From: Tianweitania aestuarii | GTDB lineage: Bacteria > Pseudomonadota > Alphaproteobacteria > Rhizobiales > Rhizobiaceae | Length of the DNA: 64,000 nt | NCBI RefSeq assembly: GCF_018457165.1 | Contig: NZ_JAFMNX010000002.1 | Span: 620,001-684,000, forward strand | Direction of reading: 5' to 3' | In this document: positions 1-8,719 of the stretch, piece after piece | Layout: each line of letters opens with the position of its first letter | How positions within the stretch are numbered: position 1 is the stretch's first letter | Notes under the pieces: generated by a model | Database searches by the model: none | Told to the model about the DNA's origin: nothing | What the model saw: the letters and a program-made list of their open reading frames with translations, nothing else | Position numbers and translations under genes: made by a program

Positions 1-550
1 CCTGCGGCGTGCCTGCAAGGACGCGGCACAGTGGCCGGATACCGTTCAGATCAACGTCAATCTGTCTCCCAAACAGCTGATCAGCGGTCGCTTTCCCGCA
101 CTGCTCGCCAGGGTCCTTGAAGAAACCGGACTGCCGCCGTCACGGCTCGGCATCGAGATCACCGAAAACGTGTTCATCGATTTCGCCGATGATTCCATCA
201 AGCAGCTGCGGACGATCAGCAGCTACGGCGTGAAGATCATCCTGGACGATTTCGGCACCGGCTATTCCTCGCTGAGCTATCTCATGATGATCGAGGTTGA
301 CGGCCTCAAGATCGATGCCAGCTTCCTGCGTCAACTGCCCGACCGCAAGGTCGAAGCCATCATCCGCACGGTGGCGCGTTTGACGGCAGACCTGAACATC
401 TATCTCGTGGCGGAAGGGATCGAGCAGCCGGAGCATCTGGCATGGTTGCGTGAAAACGGCATCCAGTTCGGCCAAGGCTTTCTACTCGGCCGCCCCCGGG
501 CCGATCCGCCGCTCGACTTCATCGATCTTGCAGCCAACACACCAGCCTGA
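1..550 (+). CDS. EAL-domain cyclic-di-GMP phosphodiesterase, C-terminal part
   Basis: The gene runs in from the left edge, with its frame open from base 2 and a TGA at 548-550. The visible 182 residues are the later part of an EAL domain, the enzyme that linearises cyclic-di-GMP to pGpG. Conserved blocks appear in order: NVNLSP near the start, EITEN, the DDFGTGYSS metal and substrate loop, LKID, VAEGIE, and QGFLLGRP near the C terminus. The EAL tripeptide itself, and any GGDEF, PAS or membrane segments, lie left of the window, so I cannot say whether the protein is also a cyclase or sensor. It converges on the sugar importer operon. Confidence 0.9.
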   Translation, partial: LRRACKDAAQWPDTVQINVNLSPKQLISGRFPALLARVLEETGLPPSRLGIEITENVFIDFADDSIKQLRTISSYGVKIILDDFGTGYSSLSYLMMIEVDGLKIDASFLRQLPDRKVEAIIRTVARLTADLNIYLVAEGIEQPEHLAWLRENGIQFGQGFLLGRPRADPPLDFIDLAANTPA

Positions 551-563
551 CGCGGCAGATACC

Positions 564-582
564 TCACCGCCGCACTCGGTGA
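564..582. terminator. Short hairpin between convergent genes
   Basis: TCACCG (564-569) and CGGTGA (577-582) form a perfect 6-bp stem with a 7-base loop between the stop codons of the EAL gene and the importer ATPase gene. No T-run follows on either strand, so termination is only a suggestion from position. Confidence 0.3.
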
Positions 583-592
583 ACGGCAGCTC

Positions 593-1630
593 TTAAGCGG
601 CTGTCGGAACGGCAACGCCATTCTGATCGAACAAATAGATGCGGCTGGGCTCGACCGTCAGCGTCACCCCGCTTCGAACGCGTGGCGGCGTGCCGTCCCG
701 GTGCAGCGCCAAACAGGTGTCGCCGCCTTCCAGCTCGATATGCAGCAGCGTTTCGGCCCCCGCATATTCGGCAAGCGTCACGGTTCCCCGCAAGCCCGCT
801 CCCTCTGCCGATCCCACCTGCAGATGCTCGGGACGCACGCCGCATTGCGTGGCTGATTGCGGCAGCGTCTCTCCCGACAACAGGGCCTTTGCAGCATCCA
901 CGTTCAGGATGTTCATCTTCGGACTGCCGATGAACTGCGCGACGAAGATGTTGGCTGGCCGCTCATAAAGCTCCTGCGGCGCGCCGACCTGCTCGACCCT
1001 GCCATCGCGCAGAACAACGATGCGGTCGGCCAGCGTCATCGCTTCCACCTGATCATGGGTGACATAGATCATCGTCGTGGCAACCCGCTGATGCAGGCTG
1101 GCGATCTCGGAGCGCATATGCACCCGCAGTTCCGCATCGAGGTTGGAGAGCGGCTCGTCGAAAAGAAACACGGACGGGTTCGCCACGATCGCCCGGCCGA
1201 TCGCCACGCGCTGACGCTGGCCGCCAGAAAGCTGGCGCGGATAGCGATCAAGCAGCGCATCCAGTTTCAAAAGCGCCGCCGCATCCGCCACGGCGCGTTC
1301 GCGCTCAACGCGGGCAACCTTGCGGACCTTCAAACCGAAGCCCATGTTTTCGCGCACCGTAAGATGCGGATAAAGCGCGTAGGACTGGAACACCATCGCC
1401 ACGCCACGGGCGGACGCCGGAACATCGTTCACGGTCCGGTCGCCGATCGTGAGCTCGCCTTGCGAGATGGTCTCCAGACCGGCAATCAGCCGAAGCAAGG
1501 TGGACTTGCCGCAACCCGAAGGGCCTACGAAAACAACGAATTCACCGTCTTCGATCTGGAGGTCGATGCCGCGGATGATCTCCACCGCACCGAAAGATTT
1601 CTTCAAACCCTGAAGCTGAACATTGGCCAT
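593..1630 (-). CDS. CUT1-family sugar ABC importer, ATP-binding protein (UgpC/MalK-like)
   Basis: Cytoplasmic ATPase of 345 residues that powers a carbohydrate importer. Walker A (GPSGCGKST) is at residues 36-44, the signature LSGGQRQRVAIGRA near 134, Walker B VFLFDEP near 155, and a C-terminal TOBE/OB-fold region from about 235, typical of the MalK/UgpC group. It is the last gene of the minus-strand run that starts at the GntR regulator near 6247, and lies 12 bases after the permease gene. The solute cannot be read from this subunit. Length and motifs are complete. Confidence 0.92.
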   Translation of the reverse strand: MANVQLQGLKKSFGAVEIIRGIDLQIEDGEFVVFVGPSGCGKSTLLRLIAGLETISQGELTIGDRTVNDVPASARGVAMVFQSYALYPHLTVRENMGFGLKVRKVARVERERAVADAAALLKLDALLDRYPRQLSGGQRQRVAIGRAIVANPSVFLFDEPLSNLDAELRVHMRSEIASLHQRVATTMIYVTHDQVEAMTLADRIVVLRDGRVEQVGAPQELYERPANIFVAQFIGSPKMNILNVDAAKALLSGETLPQSATQCGVRPEHLQVGSAEGAGLRGTVTLAEYAGAETLLHIELEGGDTCLALHRDGTPPRVRSGVTLTVEPSRIYLFDQNGVAVPTAA

Positions 1631-1642
1631 TGCTTGCGATCC

Positions 1643-2476
1643 TCAACCTTTGACGCCGGAAAGCGCGAAGCTTTCGACAATCTGGCGTTGGGCGATGAGA
1701 TAAATGATGAGAACGGGAATGACCGCGAGGGTCGTGGCCGCCAGCTGCAGGTTCCACAAAGGCAGACCATAGCTGTCGTTGAAGTTCGACAAAGCGAGCG
1801 GCAGGGTGAACTTCTCCAGCGAACTGAGGAAGATCAGCGGTTCGAGGAAGAGGTTCCAGGAGTTCAGGAAGGTGATGATGGCAACCGCCGCCAGCGCCGG
1901 ACGCGACATCGGGATCGCGATCTTCCACCAGATGCCGAAGCGCGACAGTCCATCCATCTTGGCAGCCTCTTCCAACTCCTTGGGAAGCGACAGGAAATAC
2001 TGTCGCATCAGGAACGTGGCGACCACGCCCTGCGCGCCGAACACCGGCAGCAGGATCAGAGGCCAATGTGTGTCCACCAGCCCCAACCACCGGATAAAGA
2101 AGAAGTTCGGAATGATCGTCACTTCATCGGGCATCATCAGCGCTGTCACAAGCAGAAGCATGATCAGCCCTGCCCCGACAAAGCGAATGCGTGCCAGGGC
2201 ATAGCCGGCCAGCGACGAGATCAACAGCGTCAGGATCGTCACCACGCCCGCAATATACAGCGAGTTGAAATATTGCCGCGCGAAAGGCTGATAGGTGAAC
2301 ACCTCCGCGAAATTCTCGTACCGCCATACGCGTGGGATCAGGTTCGGCGCACCGAAGATTTCGGTGACGCTCTTGAAGCCCGCCGACACCATCCAGAGGA
2401 ACGGAAAGACAAACGGCAAGGCGAGAAGCGTCAGAGCCATGATCCAAGCGAGACGGTTCCAGGAAGCGCGCGTCAT
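1643..2476 (-). CDS. CUT1 sugar ABC importer permease (UgpE/MalG-like)
   Basis: Inner-membrane permease of 277 residues with about six hydrophobic segments, beginning with a long one at residues 10-30. The EAA loop that docks the ATPase is visible near residue 190 (EEAAKMDGLSRFGIWW), as in MalG/UgpE proteins. Its ATG overlaps the stop of the partner permease by four bases, so the two are translationally coupled. It belongs to the importer encoded from 4653 down to 593. Confidence 0.9.
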   Translation of the reverse strand: MTRASWNRLAWIMALTLLALPFVFPFLWMVSAGFKSVTEIFGAPNLIPRVWRYENFAEVFTYQPFARQYFNSLYIAGVVTILTLLISSLAGYALARIRFVGAGLIMLLLVTALMMPDEVTIIPNFFFIRWLGLVDTHWPLILLPVFGAQGVVATFLMRQYFLSLPKELEEAAKMDGLSRFGIWWKIAIPMSRPALAAVAIITFLNSWNLFLEPLIFLSSLEKFTLPLALSNFNDSYGLPLWNLQLAATTLAVIPVLIIYLIAQRQIVESFALSGVKG

Positions 2477-3399
2477 GCATCGTCCTTTCGGCGCAGGGAA
2501 ACCTGGATGAGGGTGAGGATCGTGACGATCACGAACATGATGATCGCAAGCGCGGACGCATAGCCGATGTCGAAGAACTGAAAGCCCTGCTGGTAGATAT
2601 AGAAGGCCAGCACCAGCGTTCCGTTTTCAGGGCCACCGCCTGTCATCTGGTAGATGTGGTCGAACACCTTGAACGAGCCGATCGTCGTCAGGATCACGAT
2701 CACCAGCGTCGTCGGTCCCAGCAGCGGCCATGTGATCAGCCGGAAGATCTGCCAGCGCGACGCGCCTTCCAGACCCGCCGCCTCATCGTAATCACGCGGG
2801 ATCGCCTGAAGGGCTGCGATGTAAAGGATCATGTTGAGGCCAACCATCTTGATGACCCGCGTCACGATCACGGCGGCCATGGCCCAGTTCGGCTCACGGA
2901 GCCAGTTCGGCCCGGTAATGCCGATCATCGCCAGCATCTGGTTGATGGGACCACCCTCGCCCTGAAGCAGGAACTTCCAAACGATCGCCCAGGCAATGGC
3001 CGAGGTGATCACGGGCGCAAAGAAGATCGTGCGGAAAACGATCACGCCGCGAAACGGCCGCGACAGCGCAACTGCCAGAAACAAAGCGAGCGCAACATTC
3101 AGCGGAACGAGACCGAGCGCGAACACCGCCGAATTGCGCAGCACCAGCCAGAAATCCGGATTGGCAAGCAGCGCATCTTCGAAATTGGCGAGGCCGACAA
3201 AGGTGGCCTCACCCGACAGGAAGTTCCAATCCGACATCGCATAGATGAAGATCGCGATCAGCGGGCCGAGAAAGAAGATCAGAAACCCGAGCAGTGTCGG
3301 GCTGACGAACAACCAACCCTCTATTGCGTCGCGGCGCTGCAGGGTCAGCCAGGGCGCACGAGCCTGCGCCCCGGAACGGTGCGATAAAGAGTTGGTCAC
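2473..3399 (-). CDS. CUT1 sugar ABC importer permease (UgpA/MalF-like)
   Basis: Inner-membrane permease of 308 residues. A cytoplasmic N-terminal tail of about 28 residues is followed by six predicted membrane spans; the EAA loop (EAAGLEGASRWQIFR) sits near residue 220. I use the GTG at 3399, which has a GAGG Shine-Dalgarno about six bases upstream. It follows the binding-protein gene by 12 bases and overlaps the next permease by four. It pairs with that permease in the usual heterodimer of CUT1 importers. Confidence 0.9.
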   Translation of the reverse strand: MTNSLSHRSGAQARAPWLTLQRRDAIEGWLFVSPTLLGFLIFFLGPLIAIFIYAMSDWNFLSGEATFVGLANFEDALLANPDFWLVLRNSAVFALGLVPLNVALALFLAVALSRPFRGVIVFRTIFFAPVITSAIAWAIVWKFLLQGEGGPINQMLAMIGITGPNWLREPNWAMAAVIVTRVIKMVGLNMILYIAALQAIPRDYDEAAGLEGASRWQIFRLITWPLLGPTTLVIVILTTIGSFKVFDHIYQMTGGGPENGTLVLAFYIYQQGFQFFDIGYASALAIIMFVIVTILTLIQVSLRRKDDA

Positions 3400-3411
3400 G
3401 TCATCGCCTCT

Positions 3412-4653
3412 TTAAAGCAGCGGCTGGATCGCTGCGCAGACGCCCTGAAGCGACTTCGCGACATCGGCATCCGGCCGCCACAAGGCGTCCACGCGCGGCT
3501 TCATGGCAGCGAGGATTTGCGGCACTTTCTCATGCGCAGCCACCACGCGGCCCTTCTCGATCCCGTCGGCAACGAAGCCCATCATCTGGGGCGAGAGATA
3601 CTGGTTCTTGTTGAGGAACGCGTCGCTCGACAGCACGCTGCGTCGTGCCGGCGGGAAGAACTGCGCCAAGGCGGCAACGCCTTCCTTGTCCGTCATCTGC
3701 GCAACCAGCTCGGCGGCGAGTTCCTTGTTCGGGCTCGCATCGAACACCACGAAGCCGGCCTGACCGATCACCGGACCTTCTTCACCGTTCGGACCCGTCG
3801 GCAAGGGCGCGACACCCCATTCGAAGCCGGCTTCCGCCATCTTCGAGGCACGCGAAATCTGGTTCACCGTCATTGCCGAATTGCCGGAAAAGTAGTCGCC
3901 CTGCGTGCCGGGCGGCACAATGGTCTTGTCCTTGAACACCATGTCATGGATCTGCTGCACGGCCTTCACTGCGGCCGGGCTATCCATGCCGCATTTGCCA
4001 TCTTCCCACAGATCGCCGCCATAAGCGCGAATGGGCGGAAGCAGCGCATGCGTCATGCGCGAGGCGTAGCCTTCGCCGTCCTTGAACTCGAAGGCATATT
4101 TGCCGGGATTGGCGGCAACGAGCTTCTTGGAGACGTCCTGGAACTTCGCCATGGTCCACTCGCCTTTTTCGGCAAGCTGCTTAGGATCTTCCAGGCCGGC
4201 CTTATCGAACATGGCCTTGTTGTAGTAGATCAGGAAGGGCGAGGTCGAAAACGGCACGCCATAAACCTGGTCGCCCTTGCGCCACAGCGCCATCGCGGGA
4301 TCGGTGAAGTCGGCCAGGTCGTAATCAGGGAAGGCCTGCAGAACCGGCGTGAGGTCCATCAGGATGTTGGCCTCGATGAAGGCGGGTGCCGCATCTTCCA
4401 TCATCCAGGCGACATCCGGAGCCTTGCCGCCGGCAACCTGGAACGACAGCTTCTGCGTGTAATCGGCAACCGGAATGGTTTCGAACCGGACATTGACGTC
4501 CGGATGCGAAGCCTTGAACTTGTCGGCGAGCTGATTGAGCAGCTTCAAATGCGGCTCACTGCTCGTGTAAACCGCGACGCGGAGATCTTCCGCCGACGCT
4601 TGTGTCGCCATCAACACGATAGCGGATGCTGCTAGCTTGAGAATGCCCTTCAT
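3412..4653 (-). CDS. CUT1 extracellular sugar-binding protein
   Basis: Periplasmic solute-binding protein of 413 residues, in the family-1 (MalE/UgpB-like) group. Residues 1-21 form a signal peptide ending ASA. Later blocks typical of the fold include the domain hinge around VYGVPFSTSPFLIYYNK and a Trp-rich region. The gene sits between an SDR dehydrogenase and the two permeases on the same strand, so its ligand is probably the substrate of the enzymes in this regulon. The ligand, perhaps an oligosaccharide or sugar acid, is not identifiable from sequence alone. Confidence 0.9.
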   Translation of the reverse strand: MKGILKLAASAIVLMATQASAEDLRVAVYTSSEPHLKLLNQLADKFKASHPDVNVRFETIPVADYTQKLSFQVAGGKAPDVAWMMEDAAPAFIEANILMDLTPVLQAFPDYDLADFTDPAMALWRKGDQVYGVPFSTSPFLIYYNKAMFDKAGLEDPKQLAEKGEWTMAKFQDVSKKLVAANPGKYAFEFKDGEGYASRMTHALLPPIRAYGGDLWEDGKCGMDSPAAVKAVQQIHDMVFKDKTIVPPGTQGDYFSGNSAMTVNQISRASKMAEAGFEWGVAPLPTGPNGEEGPVIGQAGFVVFDASPNKELAAELVAQMTDKEGVAALAQFFPPARRSVLSSDAFLNKNQYLSPQMMGFVADGIEKGRVVAAHEKVPQILAAMKPRVDALWRPDADVAKSLQGVCAAIQPLL

Positions 4654-4706
4654 CGTTTCCTCCCGATGTGAAGACTAGGTTTTGCGCTTGGGCGCGTTGG
4701 TCTGGC

Positions 4707-5495
4707 TCAGGTCGCGGCGCTCGTTTGAACGACAGGCGCGTCGCCGATCGACCAGCCGCCGTTGATGGGAATGTCGGCGCCCGTGACATAGGCGGCCGCG
4801 TCGCTGCAAAGGTAGACATAGGCGCCAACGAGATCGGCTGGTGTGCCGGGGCGCCCGGCCGGTATCTTGGCGCTCACGGCAGCGCGAAACGACTCCGCGG
4901 CATAAAGATGCGCGTTGGCCTCGATCTCGATCGCACCCGGCGACACGACATTCATCGTCACGCCTGATGACGCCACCTCGCGCCCGATCGCGCGGATCGT
5001 CGTCAGCTGGGCCGACTTCATCGCCGCATAGACCACCGTCTCGGCGCGCGGACGCGTTGCCATGATGCTGCCCGTAGCAACCACCCTGCCCCAGCCACGC
5101 GCGGCCATCGGCGGAACCAGATGCTGTGCGACCGCCACCAGGGCGGCGAAGTTGGCTGCAACGTGATCGGCGATCGTCTGCTGCGAAAGATCCTGCCACG
5201 CACCACGCCGTTCGATCGCCGCGTTCCAGATCAAAATGTCGATCTCACTCAATGCTGCCGCGTCTTGTGCAAACCGCGCCACCGCATCCGGCTTGGTGAA
5301 GTCGGCTTCCAGAACGGGCACCGCACCGCCAAGGCTCTGCGCCAGCGATTGAACCGCGGCCTCGTCATTGTAGTGATGCAGCACGAGCGACGCGCCATGT
5401 TCGGCCAGACCAAGGGCCACCGCACGGCCGATGCCCGAGCTTGCCCCGGTCACCAGCGCGCGTTTTCCGACAAGGCTGAAACGATCAACCGTCAT
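4707..5495 (-). CDS. SDR-family NAD(P)-dependent oxidoreductase
   Basis: Classical short-chain dehydrogenase of 262 residues. The cofactor motif TGASSGIG is near residue 17, the structural motif is NAAIE, and the catalytic Ser (TGS) and YxxxK pair (YAAMK) lie in the middle. The C-terminal NGGW segment is typical of sugar and sugar-acid dehydrogenases. Its start overlaps the GntR gene by four bases (ATGA), so regulator and enzyme are co-translated. By context it oxidises or reduces an intermediate of the imported sugar; a second SDR sits on the opposite arm (8720-9493). Confidence 0.9.
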   Translation of the reverse strand: MTVDRFSLVGKRALVTGASSGIGRAVALGLAEHGASLVLHHYNDEAAVQSLAQSLGGAVPVLEADFTKPDAVARFAQDAAALSEIDILIWNAAIERRGAWQDLSQQTIADHVAANFAALVAVAQHLVPPMAARGWGRVVATGSIMATRPRAETVVYAAMKSAQLTTIRAIGREVASSGVTMNVVSPGAIEIEANAHLYAAESFRAAVSAKIPAGRPGTPADLVGAYVYLCSDAAAYVTGADIPINGGWSIGDAPVVQTSAAT

Positions 5496-6247
5496 TGCTG
5501 CACGCGCTGTCCATCTTGCGCGACCTCGATCGACGCGATGTCGGCCGCTTCGTAATGGGCGATGATCTTGTTTTCGGCCTGGCTCACATCGCCGGCTTCG
5601 ATCGCCTGCAGGATCGCCGCATGGCGCTCAACCGTTCTGCGCCAATCGGCCTCGGTTCGCTTTGAGCGGTTGGAGAAGATCTCCGAAACCTGGCGCTGGA
5701 TGGAGCGCAGCCCCTCGATCTGAATGCGGATCATGGAATTGCCCGTGGCCATGGCCATGCCGAGGTGAAACCGAATATCCGCCTCAGTGAACTCCGCCGG
5801 CTGCCCGACGGACGCGTCGAGATCGGCCAGAGCGTTGCGCATCATGGCAAGACCATCGGGATCGCGGCGGCTGGCACCGAGCTTGGCGACGCCGACTTCC
5901 ATCACGCGCCGCATCTCATTGGCTTCTTGCAGCGACTTGATGCTGGAGCGCACCGCATAGCCATAGATCTTGTCCATCGGCTCGCCGCTCAGCGCCTTGG
6001 CCCGCGCCACTTTGCCCTGCTGCGTCGAAACGAGCCCGGCGGAAGTGAGCTGCCTCAGCGCTTCCCGCGCAATCGGCCGCGAAACGCCGAATTCCCGCGC
6101 AATCTCGCCTTCGGGCGGCAATGCTTCACCCGGCGCAATGCTGCCCTCGAGCAAGGCTGCGGCGATGGCATCGGACACCGTATCGGCAAGCCGAAGCGGA
6201 CTGGCCACTTTTCCGCTGAAGATCGTGCTGCGCTTCATCTCGTTCAT
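5492..6247 (-). CDS. GntR-family (FadR subgroup) transcriptional regulator
   Basis: Regulator of 251 residues with an N-terminal winged helix (residues about 20-90; PPEGEIAREFGVSRPIAREALRQL is split across the recognition helix) and an all-helical FCD ligand-binding domain after residue 100. FCD proteins usually sense carboxylates or sugar acids and repress catabolic operons. It is the first gene of the minus arm and divergent from the enolase-superfamily gene, with only 86 bases between. That gap holds four copies of AACCTA or its complement, so it probably controls both arms. ATG at 6238 is an alternative start. Confidence 0.92.
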   Translation of the reverse strand: MNEMKRSTIFSGKVASPLRLADTVSDAIAAALLEGSIAPGEALPPEGEIAREFGVSRPIAREALRQLTSAGLVSTQQGKVARAKALSGEPMDKIYGYAVRSSIKSLQEANEMRRVMEVGVAKLGASRRDPDGLAMMRNALADLDASVGQPAEFTEADIRFHLGMAMATGNSMIRIQIEGLRSIQRQVSEIFSNRSKRTEADWRRTVERHAAILQAIEAGDVSQAENKIIAHYEAADIASIEVAQDGQRVQQ

Positions 6248-6253
6248 GCTCCC

Positions 6254-6325
6254 AACCTAATGGCAACTTTTTAACTTGGCAACTAGGTTTGTTTGTTGTT
6301 AGGTTTTGGTCTGACGCCGAACCTA
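6254..6325. promoter_or_regulatory. Candidate GntR operator cluster in divergent promoter
   Basis: Between the divergent starts there are four copies of one hexamer: AACCTA at 6254-6259 and 6320-6325, and its complement TAGGTT at 6284-6289 and 6300-6305. They form two inverted pairs. A direct repeat GGCAACT lies at 6262-6268 and 6278-6284. The AT-rich stretch and central position fit overlapping divergent promoters. That the GntR protein binds here is inferred from position and symmetry. Confidence 0.5.
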
Positions 6326-6333
6326 GCAGGATA

Positions 6334-7476
6334 ATGAAAGCTGCGGACATGACTTCCGAGCCGATCGAGATTGTCGATGTCATCGCGCATCCGCTTCAGC
6401 AGAACCTTCCCGTCCCGACCGTCACCTCCTGGGGCACCTACACGACTGTTGGCATGGTGCTGGTCGAGGTGCGTACGCGCTGCGGATTGGTCGGCGTCGG
6501 CGAAACGCTGGGGCGCTTCGCACCCAAAGCCTATGCCGAGCTCATCCACACAGCCTTGCGCCCGCGCCTGCTCAATCAGGATGCGCGCGATATCGGCAGG
6601 CTTTGGGCCAGCATGCGCCGCGCCCTGTCTGGCCGCTCCGGCGGCATGCTGATCGAGGCAATCGCCGGCGTGGACATTGCCTTGTGGGACATCGCCGGCA
6701 AGGCCGCGAAACAGCCGATCGCCCGGCTGCTCGGCGGGATGGGCCGCACCGAGATCGACGTCTATGCCGCCGCCGTGAACTGGGGACCGGACGAGCAAGC
6801 CGACCGCGAGCTGCGGCGCTACCTCAACGAGGGCTTCACCAAGATCAAGATCAAGCTGGCCGATCCCGTGCGCGACGCCATCAAGCGCGTGGAGCGGATG
6901 CGTCAGCAAGCCGGCGATCACATCAGCCTCTGCGTCGACGCCAACTGGGCCTATGACCTCGATGACGCGGTCGAGATCGGTCGCGCGCTTGCCGATAACG
7001 GCTACTTCTGGTTCGAGGAACCGCTCGCGCCCGAAAACGAGCAAGGCTATGAGGAACTGCGCAAGCGCTGTTCCGTGCCGCTCGCTGCCGGTGAAAGCAA
7101 CTACACGCTTGATCAGGCGACCCGGCTTTTATCCCGGCGCACCCTGTCGATCCTTCAGCCCGACATTGCCCGCTCCGGCGGCTTTACCGAAACCCGCCGC
7201 ATGGTGGATTACGCCGCCGCGCATGGCGTGGCCTATGCGCCGCATATCGGCATGTCCGGCATCATCTGCGAAACCGCCAGCATCCATCTCGCGGCGGCCG
7301 TTCCAAACTTCAAGATTCTCGAATGCGAATGCGATCGCAGCCCCTTCAAGACGCTTCTGGCCGATCTTGAACCCGGCTGTTTGCGCCAGAAAAACGGTGT
7401 TCTCGACGTGCCGCAAGGGCCCGGTCTTGGCATCGAAATCGACTGGGATGCCGTGAAGACCCTGAGGGCTGAATGA
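6334..7476 (+). CDS. Enolase-superfamily (mandelate racemase subgroup) dehydratase/racemase
   Basis: 380-residue protein with an N-terminal capping domain and a TIM-barrel domain. Visible catalytic elements are a KxK motif (KIKIK), metal ligands in VDANW, FEEPL and AAGES, a DIARSGG segment, and a His in APHIGMSG. This matches mandelate-racemase-type sugar-acid dehydratases, which remove water after abstracting the alpha proton of a carboxylate using Mg2+. I chose ATG 6334 because AGCAGG lies just upstream; ATG 6349 and TTG 6289 are alternatives. It is the first gene of the plus arm, and its product would feed the adjacent SDR enzymes. The exact acid sugar is unknown. Confidence 0.88.
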   Translation: MKAADMTSEPIEIVDVIAHPLQQNLPVPTVTSWGTYTTVGMVLVEVRTRCGLVGVGETLGRFAPKAYAELIHTALRPRLLNQDARDIGRLWASMRRALSGRSGGMLIEAIAGVDIALWDIAGKAAKQPIARLLGGMGRTEIDVYAAAVNWGPDEQADRELRRYLNEGFTKIKIKLADPVRDAIKRVERMRQQAGDHISLCVDANWAYDLDDAVEIGRALADNGYFWFEEPLAPENEQGYEELRKRCSVPLAAGESNYTLDQATRLLSRRTLSILQPDIARSGGFTETRRMVDYAAAHGVAYAPHIGMSGIICETASIHLAAAVPNFKILECECDRSPFKTLLADLEPGCLRQKNGVLDVPQGPGLGIEIDWDAVKTLRAE

Positions 7477-7477
7477 T

Positions 7478-8380
7478 ATGAATGCACCAACCACTCCAAG
7501 CCTTGCGCAGGACATGCGCCTGGCCCTCCTGCGATCCGATCCCGCGCTCAGCCACTTCGATCCGCTGCCTCGCATCATTGCCAATGACAGCTTTGCCAAC
7601 GGGCATTGCGGATGGTCCCAGCTGATCGGCAACTATCAGGGCGATCTCGACACGATGCTGCCGGGTTATGCGCAGCACAGCAGCGCGATGCTGTCCACGC
7701 TGTCGCATTGGGACTCAGGCTCGCATGGCGGCATGAACTCGTCCTACGCGCTCAAGATCGCAACCAAGCCGGTTGCCGGGGCGCGCAATGTCGCCATCAA
7801 GCGCCACACGTTCCGCAAGCGCGGTCCGATCCGCCTTGAAGCCTATGTCACCTTCAAGCCCGAAGCCAACGAGCTGAAACTGTCCGAAACGGATGTGCGC
7901 TCCTTCGGCTTTCTCTTCGATCTGCAGGGCGGCGATCAAGACGGCGATGCCATGCGCGTCATGCCGCATCTTCGCTTTCTCAATGCTGAGAACGGCGTTC
8001 ACACGCAGAAATGGCAGTTCAAGCAGCAAACGAGCGACATCAAGCCGATGGGCGCCGACGACAAGATCGTCAGCCATGATCACCTCAATCCCAATGACTG
8101 GCAGGACCTGCCGGGCGGCGAACAGCGTCTCTGCTACAACGAGATCCCGACCAAGGTAAACTGGACCTATCTTTGCTTCGACTTCGATCTCAAAACGATG
8201 AAAGCCACCGGCTTCCGCTGCAATGACCGCGTCTTTGATCTGAGCGGCTTCGAGAGCATCAAGATGCCGGCCATGAAGAACCTCTGGTGCATGCTCAACA
8301 TCTGCCTGTTTGCCGAGACCGATACGAACAAGCGCGCCTTTCTTTACGTCGATTCCGTTTGCCTTTCGGGAGACTTCTGA
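7478..8380 (+). CDS. Uncharacterised 300-residue protein in sugar regulon
   Basis: I do not recognise a named function. The protein is 300 residues, soluble, with no signal peptide or membrane span. It is rich in aromatic residues and alternating beta-like segments (for example GFLFDLQGGD, WTYLCFDFDL, RAFLYVDSVC), suggesting a beta-sandwich or jelly-roll fold such as those binding or cleaving carbohydrates. It starts two bases after the dehydratase gene, and its stop overlaps the next start (TGATG), so it belongs to the same catabolic operon. A role as an isomerase, lyase or sugar-binding factor is possible but is only inference from context. Confidence 0.85.
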   Translation: MNAPTTPSLAQDMRLALLRSDPALSHFDPLPRIIANDSFANGHCGWSQLIGNYQGDLDTMLPGYAQHSSAMLSTLSHWDSGSHGGMNSSYALKIATKPVAGARNVAIKRHTFRKRGPIRLEAYVTFKPEANELKLSETDVRSFGFLFDLQGGDQDGDAMRVMPHLRFLNAENGVHTQKWQFKQQTSDIKPMGADDKIVSHDHLNPNDWQDLPGGEQRLCYNEIPTKVNWTYLCFDFDLKTMKATGFRCNDRVFDLSGFESIKMPAMKNLWCMLNICLFAETDTNKRAFLYVDSVCLSGDF

Positions 8381-8715
8381 TGCTGCCCGAAAACATCACC
8401 GCCATCGTCACCCGCAACGAAACCTGGACCGGCACAACCGCAAGCGAGCCGTTCGAGGCGGGATGGGCAAAGGAAGCGGTCTTCTTTGTTCGCGCCTTGA
8501 AGGAACCGTCGGGCACACCGGGCAAAGGTTCGGTGGAAATCTCTCCCGATGGCATCCACTGGATCGCGGAAGGAACGGAGTTCACTCTGCCCGCCGCGCG
8601 CGATGCCATCGCGGTCGCTCGCATCACGCATTTCGGAAACTGGCTGCGTGTGCGTGCGCAGCTGGATGACGGCGCCCACTGCACCGTTCTTGTCACCCTG
8701 CACCTGAAAGCTTGA
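8380..8715 (+). CDS. Uncharacterised 111-residue beta-rich protein
   Basis: Small soluble protein that I cannot assign. The start ATG at 8380 overlaps the previous stop by one base, which decides it over in-frame upstream codons lying inside the preceding gene. The sequence looks like alternating beta strands: a central SPDGIHW, then HFGNWLRVRAQL and a VTLHLKA end, resembling small beta-sandwich domains. It lies between the 300-residue unknown and an SDR gene, four bases before the latter, so the three are almost certainly co-expressed. The two unknown proteins may act together. Confidence 0.8.
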   Translation: MLPENITAIVTRNETWTGTTASEPFEAGWAKEAVFFVRALKEPSGTPGKGSVEISPDGIHWIAEGTEFTLPAARDAIAVARITHFGNWLRVRAQLDDGAHCTVLVTLHLKA

Positions 8716-8719
8716 ACCG

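Noticed and set aside
857-2563. A 568-codon plus-strand frame over the sugar ATPase and permease genes
   Set aside because: Composition is shadow-like (Arg, Gln, His-rich) and it covers two genes with intact Walker and EAA motifs on the other strand.
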